NCBI RefSeq assembly: GCF_009908165.1
Contig: NZ_JAAAUC010000003.1
Span: 248,001-312,000 of the forward strand
Reading direction: 5' to 3'
Source of the DNA: Frigidibacter albus
GTDB lineage: Bacteria > Pseudomonadota > Alphaproteobacteria > Rhodobacterales > Rhodobacteraceae
DNA length: 64,000 nt
Part shown: piece after piece, positions 1-9,117 of the stretch
Layout: every line of letters begins with the position of its first letter
Numbering within the stretch: position 1 is the first letter of the stretch
Position numbers and translations under genes: made by a program
Notes under the pieces: model-generated
Told to the model about the DNA's origin: nothing
The model's input: only the letters and a program-made list of their open reading frames with translations
The model's database searches: none

Positions 1-988
1 GGTGAACGGTGACGCGGCCCTTCATCAGCGTGTCGGCGATGGTCTCGTAATCCACCAGCCATTTCATCGCCTCGGCCACTTCAGGCTTGGAGAGGAACTC
101 GTTCTTCTGGTTCAGGCCCATGTAGTAGATCGAGCCCTTGACGCCATCCTCGACCACCAGATCGGGGTTCGACGACATCGCGGTGATTTCATCGGGGCCA
201 AGGTCGCGGGCAATGTCGATATCGCCCTGCTCCAGCAAGATCCGCTGGGTGGCAGGTTCGGGGATGTGGCGGTAGATGACGCGGGCCATGGCCGGCGCAT
301 CGCCCGAATAGTTCGCGTTGCGCTCCATCACCACAACTTCGTTGGCGCGCCATTCACGGATGCTGAACGGGCCCGACCCGGCATAGCCGGTCTTCAGCCA
401 GTTATAGCCGAAATCGCCATCGACCTCATTCTCCTGCACCAGCTTCATGTCGACGACCGACGCGACGTTGGCGGTCAGGCAATACAGCACCAGAGTGGGC
501 GCATAGGCCTGATCCATCTCGAATTCGAAGGTATAGTCGCCGGTCTGGCGGATCATCTGGTCGACGTTGTCGGCGGTGAAGCCGAACTGCGTGAGGATGA
601 ACGCGGGCGACATGTCCATCTTCACGGCGCGGGTCAGCGAATAGACGGCATCGGCGGCGGTGATCGGGTTGCCGCTGGCGAAGCTGCGGCCTTCCTTGAT
701 CTTGAAGGTCAGCGTCTTGCCGTCCTCGGAAACCTCCCAGCTCTCCGCGATCTTGCCGCTAATGTCCGACACGTTCATCGGATCATAGCCGATCAGCGTT
801 TCATAGCTGTTCCCAGCGATCTCGCCGGCGGTGAATTCGAAAAGTTCGGCGGGGTCGAGCGAGATGACGTCATCGATCGACCAGGCCATGATCAGCGTAT
901 CGGCAGGCGTCTCTGCCCAGGCTGTCGGCGCGGCGACGGCGGTAAAGCTCGCAACCGTGGCGGCGAGCCACTTCGTCTTATGGAACAT
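1..988 (-). CDS. Peptide-type ABC transporter substrate-binding protein (family 5), C-terminus cut off
   Basis: Periplasmic solute-binding protein of the OppA/DppA family (SBP_bac_5), which delivers oligopeptides or similar solutes to an ABC permease. Reading the minus strand from the ATG at 988 gives a signal peptide (basic MFHKTK start, hydrophobic core, cleavage after A-W-A at about residue 25). After it come the usual family blocks: an early SLDPAE segment, IAESWEVSEDGKTLTF, then a GSGPF motif in the middle and NANY shortly after. AGAGGA lies 8 bases before the ATG. The frame stays open to the window edge at about 329 codons; family members run 500-550 residues, so roughly 200 are missing. 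The permease genes would be expected downstream, outside the window. The substrate cannot be read from sequence. Confidence 0.85.
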   Translation of the reverse strand, partial: MFHKTKWLAATVASFTAVAAPTAWAETPADTLIMAWSIDDVISLDPAELFEFTAGEIAGNSYETLIGYDPMNVSDISGKIAESWEVSEDGKTLTFKIKEGRSFASGNPITAADAVYSLTRAVKMDMSPAFILTQFGFTADNVDQMIRQTGDYTFEFEMDQAYAPTLVLYCLTANVASVVDMKLVQENEVDGDFGYNWLKTGYAGSGPFSIREWRANEVVVMERNANYSGDAPAMARVIYRHIPEPATQRILLEQGDIDIARDLGPDEITAMSSNPDLVVEDGVKGSIYYMGLNQKNEFLSKPEVAEAMKWLVDYETIADTLMKGRVTVH

Positions 989-1101
989 GGATGCATCCTC
1001 TGTTGGACTGGCTCGTCCCCGCGACCTTCAGGACGTCGGGCGGCACAGGGACGATTAACCGCTTGGTAAAAAACGAAGTCAAGACCCGCGGCCCGGCGAT
1101 C

Positions 1102-1118
1102 TGCCGCATTTTGCGGCA
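1102..1118. repeat. Short perfect inverted repeat upstream of the binding-protein gene
   Basis: TGCCGC and GCGGCA arms enclose ATTTT, about 115 bases upstream of the binding-protein start. There is no U-tract in either direction, so it is unlikely to be a terminator; it could be an operator. The rest of the 205-base spacer shows nothing else I can name. Confidence 0.3.
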
Positions 1119-1193
1119 ATCCGCCGCGCCGTCGGGGAAGCCGCGCCGGACTGCCCGAAGCTTCGGCAGCGGAGGAACGCGGCGCCCGAGAGC

Positions 1194-3473
1194 CTATGCG
1201 ATGACCCGCACCGGCGCGCCCTTGTAGGCGGGGGTCAGGGACTCGACGTCATGCCAATCGAGCGGCACAAGCGGGTTGGCCTCGGGATAATAGGCACCGA
1301 CGCAGCCATCGGGCAGGTCATAGCCGGTGACGCGCAGTCCGGGCAGGGCACGGGTCGTCCCATCCTCGACCGCCGAGACCAGCGTGACGCGCTGGCCCTC
1401 ATGCAGCCCGGCGCGGGCCATCTCGCCGGGGTTCATCAGCACGATCATCCGGTCGCCCTCCAGCCTGCGCAGCCGGTCGCGGAAGCCGTAGATCGTGGTG
1501 TTGAACTGGTCGTTGGAGCGCAGGGTGACAAGCGTGAACACCGCCTCGCCGGGTTCGGCACCTAGCGCGCTCAGCACGGTGGGAGTCGTGAATTCGGCCT
1601 TGCCGGATTTGGTCTTCCACTGCCGCTCGCGCGCCGGATTGCCGCGGTAGAAACCGCCCGGGGTGAACATGCGGGCGTTGAAATCCTTGAACTCTTCGGG
1701 ATAGGTCGCCTCGATCAGGTCCCGGATCAGGGCATAGTCGCCCACCCAGTCGTCCCAGGCCAGCCGCGGATTCGGCGCCAGCGTCGCCTTGGCCAGCCCC
1801 GCCACGATGGCGGTTTCCGACAGCAGCTGATCCGATGCCGGCGCCCGCCGCCCGACCGACCCATGGATATGGCTCAGGCTGTCCTCCATCGTCACTGTCT
1901 GCGGCCCGCTGGCCTGCAGGTCTTCCTCGGCCCGTACAAGGCAGGGCAGCAGCCAGGCCCCATCGCCCACCAGCACATGCGAGCGGTTGAGCTTGGTCGC
2001 GATCTGCACGTTCAGTGCCAGCCCCGCCCACGTGCCGTCGCTGCGCCCCTGATCGGGGATCGCGCGGGCGAAGTTGCCGCCAAGGCTGACGAAGCCGCGG
2101 ACCGACCCGTCCAGCAGCCCTTCGACGACCTTCACCGTGGTGCGGCCCTCGTCCCGCGGCGGCTCGAACCCGAACAGATCGGCCAGCCGGTCCAGCGGCA
2201 CCAGATCCGGCTTTTCCGATATGCCCACGGTGCGCTGGCCCTGCACGTTGGAGTGCCCGCGCACCGGCGAGATGCCGGTGCCCGGCCGCCCGATATTGCC
2301 GCGCATCAGCAGAAGGTTCACCAGCATCTGCACGCTTTGCGAGCCATGCACATGCTGCGTCAGCCCCATGCCATAGATGCCGATGCTGCGCGGGCTTCGG
2401 GCATACATCCGGGCAACCGCCTCCAGATCGGCTCGGATCAGGCCCGAGGTCGCCTCGATCTCGTCCCAGCCGGTGGCGCGGACCCGTGCCTCGAAGCTGG
2501 CGAAACCGTCGGTATGCTCGGCGACGAAGCCGCGGTCGATGACGTTCCCGGCCGTGTCGTCCAGCGCAAACAAGTGCTTGCACAGGCCGGCAATAGCCGC
2601 GATGTCGCCGCCGGGGCGGACCTGCAGGTAGGTGCTGGAAATCGGGGTGCTGCCGCCGGTCAGCATCGGGATGGCTTCCTGCGGGCTGGTGAACTCGATC
2701 AGCCCGCGCTCGCGCACGGGATTGAAGGTGACTATCTTGCAGCCGCGCCGCACCGCCTCTTGCAGCGGGTGCAGGAAGCGCGGGCTGTTGGACCCGGTGT
2801 TCTGGCCGAAGAACAGGATCATCTCGCAATGCTCGAAGTCGGACAGCACGCAGGTGCCAACCGGCGAGCCGATGGCGGATTTCAGCGCCACGCTGGTGGT
2901 CTCATGGCACATGTTGGAACTGTCGGGCAGGTTGTTGTGGCCATAGACCCGGGCGAACAGCTGGTAGAGGTATGAGGTCTCGAGGCTCGCCCGGCCCGAG
3001 GCGTAGAAGGCGACGGACTTGGGGTCGAGCGCATTCAGGCTTGTGCCGATGCCCGCGAAGGCCTCGTCCCAAGTGGTCGGCACATAATGGTCGGTGGAGG
3101 CGTCATAGCGCATCGGGTGGGTCAGGCGGCCGGTGCGCTCGAGGTCGTGGTCGGACCAGCCCTGCAATTCGGTGACGCTGTGCTGCGCAAAGAACTCGGG
3201 CGTGCAGCGGTCGCGGGTCAGGTCCCAGATCGTGGCCTTGGCGCCGTTCTCGCAGAACTCGGCCAGATGCGGGTTCGGCGGCTTGGCCCAGGCGCAAGAG
3301 GTGCACATATGGCCGCCGGGCTTGTTCTGCACCCGCAGGGTGTCGATGACCCCGGGCGTGGGGCGCCCGTCCAGCAGCCAGCGCGCGACGCTGACCAGCG
3401 AGCCCCAGCCGCCGGTGGGATGGTCGTAGAAGGGGGTATCCTCACGCTGCCGGGTCTCGTCGCCAGTCTTCAT
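1194..3473 (-). CDS. FdhF/YdeP-family molybdopterin oxidoreductase
   Basis: Cytoplasmic Mo-bis-MGD oxidoreductase of the YdeP type, related to formate dehydrogenase alpha subunits; physiological substrate unknown, linked to acid resistance in E. coli. The N-terminal part carries the YdeP-type cysteine motif (MCTSCAWAKPP, then a Cys in EFCENGAKA) instead of the full four-Cys 4Fe-4S site of FdhF. A Cys in NMCHETTS sits where the catalytic Sec/Cys region lies in the superfamily. The C-terminal molydop_binding domain is present (TLRSNDQFNTT). I chose the ATG at 3473 (MKTGDETRQ): the longer frame from 3536 adds a basic, unconserved extension. Length 759 aa is normal. No fdhD or other partner is next to it; it points away from the SDR gene. 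Confidence 0.85.
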   Translation of the reverse strand: MKTGDETRQREDTPFYDHPTGGWGSLVSVARWLLDGRPTPGVIDTLRVQNKPGGHMCTSCAWAKPPNPHLAEFCENGAKATIWDLTRDRCTPEFFAQHSVTELQGWSDHDLERTGRLTHPMRYDASTDHYVPTTWDEAFAGIGTSLNALDPKSVAFYASGRASLETSYLYQLFARVYGHNNLPDSSNMCHETTSVALKSAIGSPVGTCVLSDFEHCEMILFFGQNTGSNSPRFLHPLQEAVRRGCKIVTFNPVRERGLIEFTSPQEAIPMLTGGSTPISSTYLQVRPGGDIAAIAGLCKHLFALDDTAGNVIDRGFVAEHTDGFASFEARVRATGWDEIEATSGLIRADLEAVARMYARSPRSIGIYGMGLTQHVHGSQSVQMLVNLLLMRGNIGRPGTGISPVRGHSNVQGQRTVGISEKPDLVPLDRLADLFGFEPPRDEGRTTVKVVEGLLDGSVRGFVSLGGNFARAIPDQGRSDGTWAGLALNVQIATKLNRSHVLVGDGAWLLPCLVRAEEDLQASGPQTVTMEDSLSHIHGSVGRRAPASDQLLSETAIVAGLAKATLAPNPRLAWDDWVGDYALIRDLIEATYPEEFKDFNARMFTPGGFYRGNPARERQWKTKSGKAEFTTPTVLSALGAEPGEAVFTLVTLRSNDQFNTTIYGFRDRLRRLEGDRMIVLMNPGEMARAGLHEGQRVTLVSAVEDGTTRALPGLRVTGYDLPDGCVGAYYPEANPLVPLDWHDVESLTPAYKGAPVRVIA

Positions 3474-3595
3474 CGTCCTGTGCCTCGCGCTGTGCCTTGC
3501 GGGCCAACGCGGGGCGGCGGTGATGCGTTCCGGCAAGGATTGACCTCAGCGGGGTTTGCTGGCGGTCTGGGCGCGAACCGTACAGGACAGCGCCC

Positions 3596-4330
3596 ATGCC
3601 CGAGCAGATCACCGCCATCGTCACCGGCCACTCGCGTGGCCTCGGCGCGGCCATTGCCGCAGAGCTTCTGACGCGGGGCGCGAAGGTTCTGGGGCTGGCG
3701 CGGAAGGGCAATCCGGCGCTGGCTGCGGCCCATCCGGGTAGATTGACCGAGGTGGCGCTGGATCTGGCGGATCCGGTGGCGCTGGCGGAATGGCTGCCCG
3801 GCCTCGGGGCGCATCTGGGCGGGGCGGGGCCGGTGCTGCTGGTCAACAATGCCGGCATGGTAGAGCCGATCGGCCCGGCAGGCACGCTCGACCCCTCCGC
3901 CATTGCCCGTGCCGTCGCGCTGAACGTGACCGCGCCGTTGATGCTCGCCGATGCGCTGATTGCTGTAACCGAAGGCGCTGACGACCGCCGCATCCTCCAT
4001 GTCTCCAGCGGGGCCGCCCGCAACGCCTATGCCGGGTGGAGCCTCTACTGTGCCACCAAGGCCGCGCTCGACCATCACGGCCGCGCCGTGGCCGAGGACA
4101 AGCGCCCCGGCCTGCGAATCGAAAGCCTCGCGCCCGGAGTGATCGACACCGACATGCAGGCCGCGATCCGCGCCACCACCGAGGCGCAGTTCACGCTGCG
4201 CGAGAGGTTCGTGGGGCTGAAGGAAAGCGGCGGGCTGGCGAGCCCCGAGGACTGCGCCCGCCGGCTGGTGGCGCATCTCATCGGACCGGCCTTTGGCGCG
4301 TCGCCGGTGACGGACCTGCGCGACATCTGA
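3596..4330 (+). CDS. SDR-family NAD(P)-dependent oxidoreductase
   Basis: Classical short-chain dehydrogenase/reductase, 244 aa. The cofactor motif is TGHSRGLG at residues 10-17, followed by the NNAG motif (VNNAGMV), a Ser in HVSSGAA and the catalytic Y-x3-K in YCATKAAL. Sequence style (short, PG.IDTDMQ near the C-terminus) resembles the YueD/benzil-reductase or sepiapterin-reductase branch, but the substrate cannot be assigned. It is transcribed divergently from the YdeP-like gene and ends three bases before the stop of sitD on the other strand, leaving no room for a terminator between them. Confidence 0.85.
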   Translation: MPEQITAIVTGHSRGLGAAIAAELLTRGAKVLGLARKGNPALAAAHPGRLTEVALDLADPVALAEWLPGLGAHLGGAGPVLLVNNAGMVEPIGPAGTLDPSAIARAVALNVTAPLMLADALIAVTEGADDRRILHVSSGAARNAYAGWSLYCATKAALDHHGRAVAEDKRPGLRIESLAPGVIDTDMQAAIRATTEAQFTLRERFVGLKESGGLASPEDCARRLVAHLIGPAFGASPVTDLRDI

Positions 4331-4333
4331 GCG

Positions 4334-5161
4334 TCAGGCCGCGCCGAGGCGGCGGGCCTTCAGCGTGGCATGGGCAAAGGCGCCGGCAAAGGCGGCCGTC
4401 ATCAACAGCACGATGGTCGGGGCGGGGGCACTGTCCAGCGCCACGCTCAGCACCACCCCGCCGATGGAGGACACCAGCGCCACCGCGACCGAGACCACCA
4501 TCATGGCGCCAAAGCTGCGCGTCAGCAGGAAGGCCGTCGCCCCCGGCGCGATCAGCAGCGCCACGGCCAGGATCACCCCCGCCGCCGACAGCGCGCCGAC
4601 GATGGTGGCCGACAGCAGCGCCAGCAGCCCGTAATGCAGCAGCCCCACCCGCAGCCCCACCGCCCGCGCCTGGGCGGGATCAAAGGCATGCAGCAGGAAC
4701 TCGCGCCATTTCGCCAGCAGGATCAGTGTGACCACCAGACCGATGATCCCGGTCTGCCACAGGTCGGCGGCGGCAAGGCCCTGAATGTCGCCGAAGAGGA
4801 TGTGGTCGAGGTGCAATTCCGTCTGCACCTGCGAGTAGAGCACCAGCCCCAAAGCGAACATGCCCGAGAAGACCACGCCCATCACCGTGTCCTGCTTGAC
4901 CCGGCTGCGCTCTTTGATGAACCCGGTCGCCAGCGCGCAGGCCATGCCGGCGGTGAACGCGCCAACGGCCAGCGGCAGCCCCGCCATCCAGGCGAGCACC
5001 ACGCCGGGGAAGACCGCATGGGAGACGGCATCGCCCATCAGCGACCAGCCCTTGAGCACCAGAAAGCACGACAGCAGCGCCGTCGGCACCGCGACCAGCA
5101 CGGCACCCAGCAGGGCGTTTTGCAAGAAGGGCAACTGGAAGGCGGCGATCAGGTCCATCAT
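4334..5161 (-). CDS. sitD: Manganese/iron ABC transporter permease (SitD-type)
   Basis: Inner-membrane permease of the ABC-3 metal family, 275 aa, rich in hydrophobic segments with the family motifs GDAVSHAVFPGVV near the N-terminus and the segment VILAVALLIAPGATA. It pairs with SitC to form the membrane channel for Mn(II)/Fe(II). The start is the ATG at 5161, which overlaps the sitC stop as ATGA (4 bases); a second Met follows immediately. Last gene of the four-gene sitABCD operon. A longer open frame reaching 5929 is only an antiparallel-free shadow through sitC and is not the gene. Confidence 0.9.
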   Translation of the reverse strand: MMDLIAAFQLPFLQNALLGAVLVAVPTALLSCFLVLKGWSLMGDAVSHAVFPGVVLAWMAGLPLAVGAFTAGMACALATGFIKERSRVKQDTVMGVVFSGMFALGLVLYSQVQTELHLDHILFGDIQGLAAADLWQTGIIGLVVTLILLAKWREFLLHAFDPAQARAVGLRVGLLHYGLLALLSATIVGALSAAGVILAVALLIAPGATAFLLTRSFGAMMVVSVAVALVSSIGGVVLSVALDSAPAPTIVLLMTAAFAGAFAHATLKARRLGAA

Positions 5162-6006
5162 GCCGCGGCCTCCGCACTGCGCCGCCGGGCGGCGATCAGC
5201 CCGTGCTTGGGGCCGAAGACGAAGGCCAGCAGAAACAGCCCTGTCTGCGCCAGCACGATGATGCCGCCGGTGGCCGCATCGAGGAAGTAGCTGGCATAGG
5301 CGCCCGCCGCGCAGGTCAGCGTGCCGATGGCGACCGAGAGGCGCAGCAGCACCGCAAAGCGGTCGGTCAAAAGGTACGCGGTCGCCCCCGGCGTCACCAC
5401 CAGCGCGATCACCAGGAACGCCCCCACCGTCTGCATCGCCGCCACCGTCGCCGCCGCCAGCAGCGTGAAGAAGACGCCCCGCAGCAGGACCGGGTTCAGG
5501 CCGACGCTTCGGGCATGGGCCTCGTCGAAGAAGGTCACCATCAGGTCCTTCCACTTGGCGCCGAGGATCGCCAGCGACACCACGCCGATGATCGCCAGCT
5601 GCGCCGTATCTGCGGGGGTGATCGCCAGCACATTGCCCATGATGATCGTCTGCACATTCACCGGCACCGGCGAGACGGAAATCATGAACAGCCCCAGCCC
5701 GAAGAAGCTGGAGAAGATCAGCCCGATGATCGCATCCTCCTTCAGCCGGGTGCGCTGGTTCAGCACCAGCATCGCCGCCGCCGCCAGCCCGCCTGACAGG
5801 AAGGCGCCAAAGGCGAAGGGCAGGCCCAGCATCCAGGCCCCCGCCACGCCCGGCACGATGGCGTGCGACAGCGCGTCCCCGATCAGCGACCAGCCGCGCA
5901 GCATCAGGAAAGCCGACAGGAACGCGCAAAGGCCCCCGACCAGAGCGGAGACCCAGATGGCGTTGACCATGTAGCCATAGCTGAAGGGTTCAAGCAGAAC
6001 GCTCAT
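5158..6006 (-). CDS. sitC: Manganese/iron ABC transporter permease (SitC-type)
   Basis: ABC-3 family integral membrane protein, 282 aa, paralogous to sitD: it has the same [14 protein letters not shown] motif and a [15 protein letters not shown] segment. The start ATG overlaps the sitB stop by four bases (6003-6006), and its own stop overlaps sitD by four, so translation of the operon is tightly coupled. Several transmembrane helices are evident. Metal specificity is inferred from the binding protein SitA, not from this subunit. Confidence 0.9.
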   Translation of the reverse strand: MSVLLEPFSYGYMVNAIWVSALVGGLCAFLSAFLMLRGWSLIGDALSHAIVPGVAGAWMLGLPFAFGAFLSGGLAAAAMLVLNQRTRLKEDAIIGLIFSSFFGLGLFMISVSPVPVNVQTIIMGNVLAITPADTAQLAIIGVVSLAILGAKWKDLMVTFFDEAHARSVGLNPVLLRGVFFTLLAAATVAAMQTVGAFLVIALVVTPGATAYLLTDRFAVLLRLSVAIGTLTCAAGAYASYFLDAATGGIIVLAQTGLFLLAFVFGPKHGLIAARRRSAEAAA

Positions 6007-6821
6007 GCGCGCGCCCCGGTCTTGGCGGGTATATCGGCGGCAAAGGCCAGATTGCGCAGCGCGCCGCCGAAGGTGTCCTCGAGGTTGGCGCGGGTGAAGA
6101 CCTGTTCCGTCGGCCCCTCGGCCAGCACCGTGCCGCGCACCAGCACGATGCGGTCGCAGAACTCGGGCACCGCGGCAAGGTCATGGGTGGCGACCAGCAT
6201 CACCCGCCCCTCGGCGCGTAGCTCTTTCAGCAGCGTCACGATGGCGGCTTCGGTCTGCACATCGACGCCGGTGAAGGGCTCGTCGAGCAAGATCACCCGC
6301 GCCTCCTGCGCCAGCGCCCGCGCGAGGAACACCCGCTTGCGCTGGCCGCCCGACAGCTCGCCGATCTGCCGCAACCGGAAATCCTCCATTCCCACCCGCG
6401 CCAGCGCCGCAGACACCGCCTCGCGGTCGGCAGGACGGGAGCGGCGGAAGAAGCCCATATGGCCAAAGCGGCCCATCATCACCACATCCTCGACCAGCAC
6501 CGGGAAGGTCCAGTCCACCTCTTCGGCCTGCGGGACATAGGCGACAAGGTTGCGCTTCAGCGCCTGCGGGGCGGGCAGGCCGAGGATCTTCACCTCACCC
6601 GCCGAGGGGCGCACGAAGCCCATGATCGCCTTGAACATCGTGGATTTGCCACCGCCGTTCACCCCCAGAAGCCCGGTGATGCTGCCGGTCGGCAGGGTGA
6701 AGGCGGCACCCCGCAGCGCGGTATGGCCATTGCGATAGGTCACCGTCAGGCCGCGCACGGAAATGCCGGGGGTGGAGGTCACCGGCGCGCTGCCGGCAAG
6801 GCTGAGCGCCGGTGCGGTCAT
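6003..6821 (-). CDS. sitB: Manganese/iron ABC transporter ATP-binding protein (SitB-type)
   Basis: Nucleotide-binding subunit of the metal importer, 272 aa. Walker [10 protein letters not shown] is at residues 53-61, the ABC signature LSGGQ at 156-160, Walker B ILLDE ends at 181 and the switch His is in ATHD at 213. The [13 protein letters not shown] stretch is characteristic of the Mn/Zn/Fe ATPase branch. The first ~20 residues before the ABC domain look unstructured. Overlaps sitA and sitC by four bases each. Confidence 0.92.
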   Translation of the reverse strand: MTAPALSLAGSAPVTSTPGISVRGLTVTYRNGHTALRGAAFTLPTGSITGLLGVNGGGKSTMFKAIMGFVRPSAGEVKILGLPAPQALKRNLVAYVPQAEEVDWTFPVLVEDVVMMGRFGHMGFFRRSRPADREAVSAALARVGMEDFRLRQIGELSGGQRKRVFLARALAQEARVILLDEPFTGVDVQTEAAIVTLLKELRAEGRVMLVATHDLAAVPEFCDRIVLVRGTVLAEGPTEQVFTRANLEDTFGGALRNLAFAADIPAKTGARA

Positions 6822-7732
6822 CGGGCAAGCCCCTTGGCAATGGTTTCGGACGTGACCCGCAGCAGGTCGATATAGGTCGGCACCGGCCCGTCAGGCCCGC
6901 TGAGCGAGTCGACATACAGCACCCCGCCATAGGCCGCCCCGGTTTCCCGCGCCACCTGTTCTGCGCCATCGGCCGGGACCGTGCTTTCGCTGAACACCGC
7001 CGGGATGTCGTGCTCCCTCACCGCGTCGATCACCCGGCGCACCTGCTGGGGCGTGCCCTGCTGGTCGGAGTTGATCGGCCACAGATACAGCTCCTGCAGC
7101 CCGAAATCGCGGGCAAGATAGCTGAACGCGCCTTCGCTGGTGACCAGCCAGCGCCGGTCTTCGGGGATGGCTTCCAGCTGCGCGCGGATCGGCCCGACCG
7201 CGGCCATGATCTCGGCCTTGTAGGCCTCGGCATTGGCCTTGTAGATCTCGGCATTCGCCGGGTCATGTTCCATGAAGGCATCGCGGATATTGTCGACGTA
7301 GATCATCGCGCCGTCCGGGCTCATCCAGGCATGGGGGTTGGGCTTGCCCTCGTAGGGGCCGTCGGCGATGCCCATCGGCTCCACGCCCTCGGACACGACG
7401 ATTCCGGGCACGTCGGGCAGGTTGCGGAAGAATCGCTCGAACCATTGTTCAAGGTTCAGCCCGTTCCACAGGATCAGGTCGGCATCCTGCGCCGCGATGA
7501 TGTCGCCAGGGGTGGGCTGGTAATTGTGGATCTCGGCCCCCGGCTTGGTGATCGAGGTGACCTCGGCCGCGTCCCCCGCCACGTTGGCGGCAATGTCGGC
7601 AATGACGGTGAAGGTGGTGACGGCCTTGAACTTGTCTTGGGCAAGCGCCGGGGCCGCCAGCAGCATCAGCGCAGTCAGCGCCCCGGCCACCCTGCGCCTT
7701 CTGATCCGTGCATCTTGCGTCCGTCCCGGCAT
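6818..7732 (-). CDS. sitA: Periplasmic manganese/iron-binding protein (SitA-type)
   Basis: Cluster A-I metal-binding protein that captures Mn(II)/Fe(II) in the periplasm. From the chosen start (ATG 7732) the four ligand positions read H69 (IHNYQP), H134 (NPHAWM), E200 (SEGAFSYL) and D275 (YVDSLS). The His-His-Glu-Asp set is the one known for Mn/Fe proteins such as PsaA and MntC; zinc proteins have His at the third position and a His-rich loop, which is absent here. A signal peptide ends at about A-L-A-Q. Another ATG six bases upstream (7738) touches the AAAGGGG ribosome site directly, so 7732, with six bases of spacing, is the better start. First gene of sitABCD. Confidence 0.9.
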   Translation of the reverse strand: MPGRTQDARIRRRRVAGALTALMLLAAPALAQDKFKAVTTFTVIADIAANVAGDAAEVTSITKPGAEIHNYQPTPGDIIAAQDADLILWNGLNLEQWFERFFRNLPDVPGIVVSEGVEPMGIADGPYEGKPNPHAWMSPDGAMIYVDNIRDAFMEHDPANAEIYKANAEAYKAEIMAAVGPIRAQLEAIPEDRRWLVTSEGAFSYLARDFGLQELYLWPINSDQQGTPQQVRRVIDAVREHDIPAVFSESTVPADGAEQVARETGAAYGGVLYVDSLSGPDGPVPTYIDLLRVTSETIAKGLAR

Positions 7733-7743
7733 CGTCATCCCCT

Positions 7744-7766
7744 TTGTTGAGAGTCGTTCTCAACAA
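7744..7766 (-). promoter_or_regulatory. Fur/Mur-type operator candidate for sitABCD
   Basis: A perfect inverted repeat TTGTTGAGA-N5-TCTCAACAA lies immediately upstream of sitA and abuts the ribosome site. Its core TGAGAACGACTCTCA matches the TGAGAAT-N-ATTCTCA form of Fur boxes at all but two positions. In Rhodobacteraceae sit operons are controlled by Fur-family regulators (Mur/Fur). That this palindrome is the operator is inference. Confidence 0.6.
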
Positions 7767-7904
7767 GGTAGGCTGCTTGCGCAGAAATGCAACTGCAAAT
7801 TAGTCGCAAAAGAGTGATGTGCCCTGCCGCCACAAGCTGCGGATGCATTTTGCATGCCACGCGCCTGTGCTAGTCAGCGCTCACTGCCTTGAGGATCCCG
7901 CATC

Positions 7905-9041
7905 TTGACCAGCCCCACCACCTCGCCAGACGGCAGAACCCAATCAAATCTCGTTCGTTGGATGCGCGAGGAGTGGCTGCTGCTGCTCCTGCTCGCCCTC
8001 TTGCCGCTACTGCTCTGGCAGGTGCCCACGCGCCCGTCCGCCCTCGCAGCGCTGGTGGACTGGAAGACCATCGGCGCGCTGGCCGGTCTGATGGTGCTCA
8101 GCCGCGGGCTGGAGGTCAGCGGGGTGATCGACCGCGCCGGCCGCGCCGCCCTGCGCGGGCTGCGGACAGAGAGGGGGCTGGCGGCGGCGCTGGTGCTGTT
8201 CGCCGCGGTGCTGTCGGCCATCGTGACCAATGACGTGGCGCTGTTCGTCACCGTGCCGCTGACACTGGCGCTGTCGCGGCTGGTGCCGCTGCCGCTGGGG
8301 CGGCTGGTGATCCTGCAGGCGCTGGCGGTCAACGCGGGCTCCGCCGTCTCGCCGGTGGGCAACCCGCAGAACCTGTTCCTTTGGCAGGTCTCGGGCGCGG
8401 GGTTCGGCGAGTTCGTGCTGGCGATGCTGCCGCTTGGCGCGGCCATGCTGGCGATCTTGCTGGCGCTGGTCCCCGTGGCCGTGGGCGCGCGGCGGCTGAC
8501 CCTGGCCGAGCCGACCGCGTCGATGCCGCTGCGGCCGCGGTTGATGGGCGTCTCGCTGGCCGCCTACCCCGTGTTCCTGCTACTGGTGAATGCTGGGCTG
8601 GCCATCCCCGCCGCCGGGGCTGTCATCGCGCTCTACGCCATCGCCTTCCGGTCGGTTCTGCGCTGGCTGGACTGGCCGCTGCTGCTGGTCTTCGTGCTGA
8701 TGTTCGTCAATCTTGGCCTGCTGGGCCAGCTGCCCGCCATCGCCGCCGCGATGCCCGCGGCGATGGCGCTGCCCGGCGGGGTCTTTGCGGTGGGCGCGCT
8801 GCTGTCGCAAGCCATGTCGAACGTGCCCGCCGCGATCTTTCTCGCGCCCTTCACCGACGATTGGCGCGCGCTGGCCTGGGGCGTCAGCGTCGGCGGCTTC
8901 GGCCTCGCCATCGGCTCGCTCGCCAACCTGATCGCCCTGCGGCTGGTGCGCGAGCCGGGGCTGTGGCGGCAGTTCCACCTATGGTCGCTGCCGATGTTCG
9001 CGCTCAGCTTCGCTGTCGGCGCGCTCTTGCTCGCAAGCTAG
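7905..9041 (+). CDS. SLC13/ArsB-superfamily anion permease
   Basis: Integral membrane transporter, 378 aa, about ten hydrophobic segments. The two family-defining hairpin motifs are visible: [12 protein letters not shown] in the first half and SNVPAAIFL in the second, as in the ion-transporter superfamily (CitMHS, ArsB, NhaD, SLC13). Substrate unknown: could be a dicarboxylate, arsenite or other anion. The start used is a TTG at 7905 with GAGG ten bases upstream; an in-frame ATG at 7962 (MREEWLL) is a possible alternative and would remove a polar lead. Stands alone between sit and tex. Confidence 0.75.
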   Translation: MTSPTTSPDGRTQSNLVRWMREEWLLLLLLALLPLLLWQVPTRPSALAALVDWKTIGALAGLMVLSRGLEVSGVIDRAGRAALRGLRTERGLAAALVLFAAVLSAIVTNDVALFVTVPLTLALSRLVPLPLGRLVILQALAVNAGSAVSPVGNPQNLFLWQVSGAGFGEFVLAMLPLGAAMLAILLALVPVAVGARRLTLAEPTASMPLRPRLMGVSLAAYPVFLLLVNAGLAIPAAGAVIALYAIAFRSVLRWLDWPLLLVFVLMFVNLGLLGQLPAIAAAMPAAMALPGGVFAVGALLSQAMSNVPAAIFLAPFTDDWRALAWGVSVGGFGLAIGSLANLIALRLVREPGLWRQFHLWSLPMFALSFAVGALLLAS

Positions 9042-9117
9042 ACGACAGGCGCACCCCATTGGCGCGCGGCGCCCGGGCCGCTATGGTCCGGGTCCCGCAG
9101 ACAGGAAGCTGACCGCC

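Noticed and set aside
4334-5929. A 531-codon minus-strand frame suggesting a fused double permease
   Set aside because: The N-terminal half reads sitC in the wrong frame; sitD starts at 5161 with an ATGA overlap.
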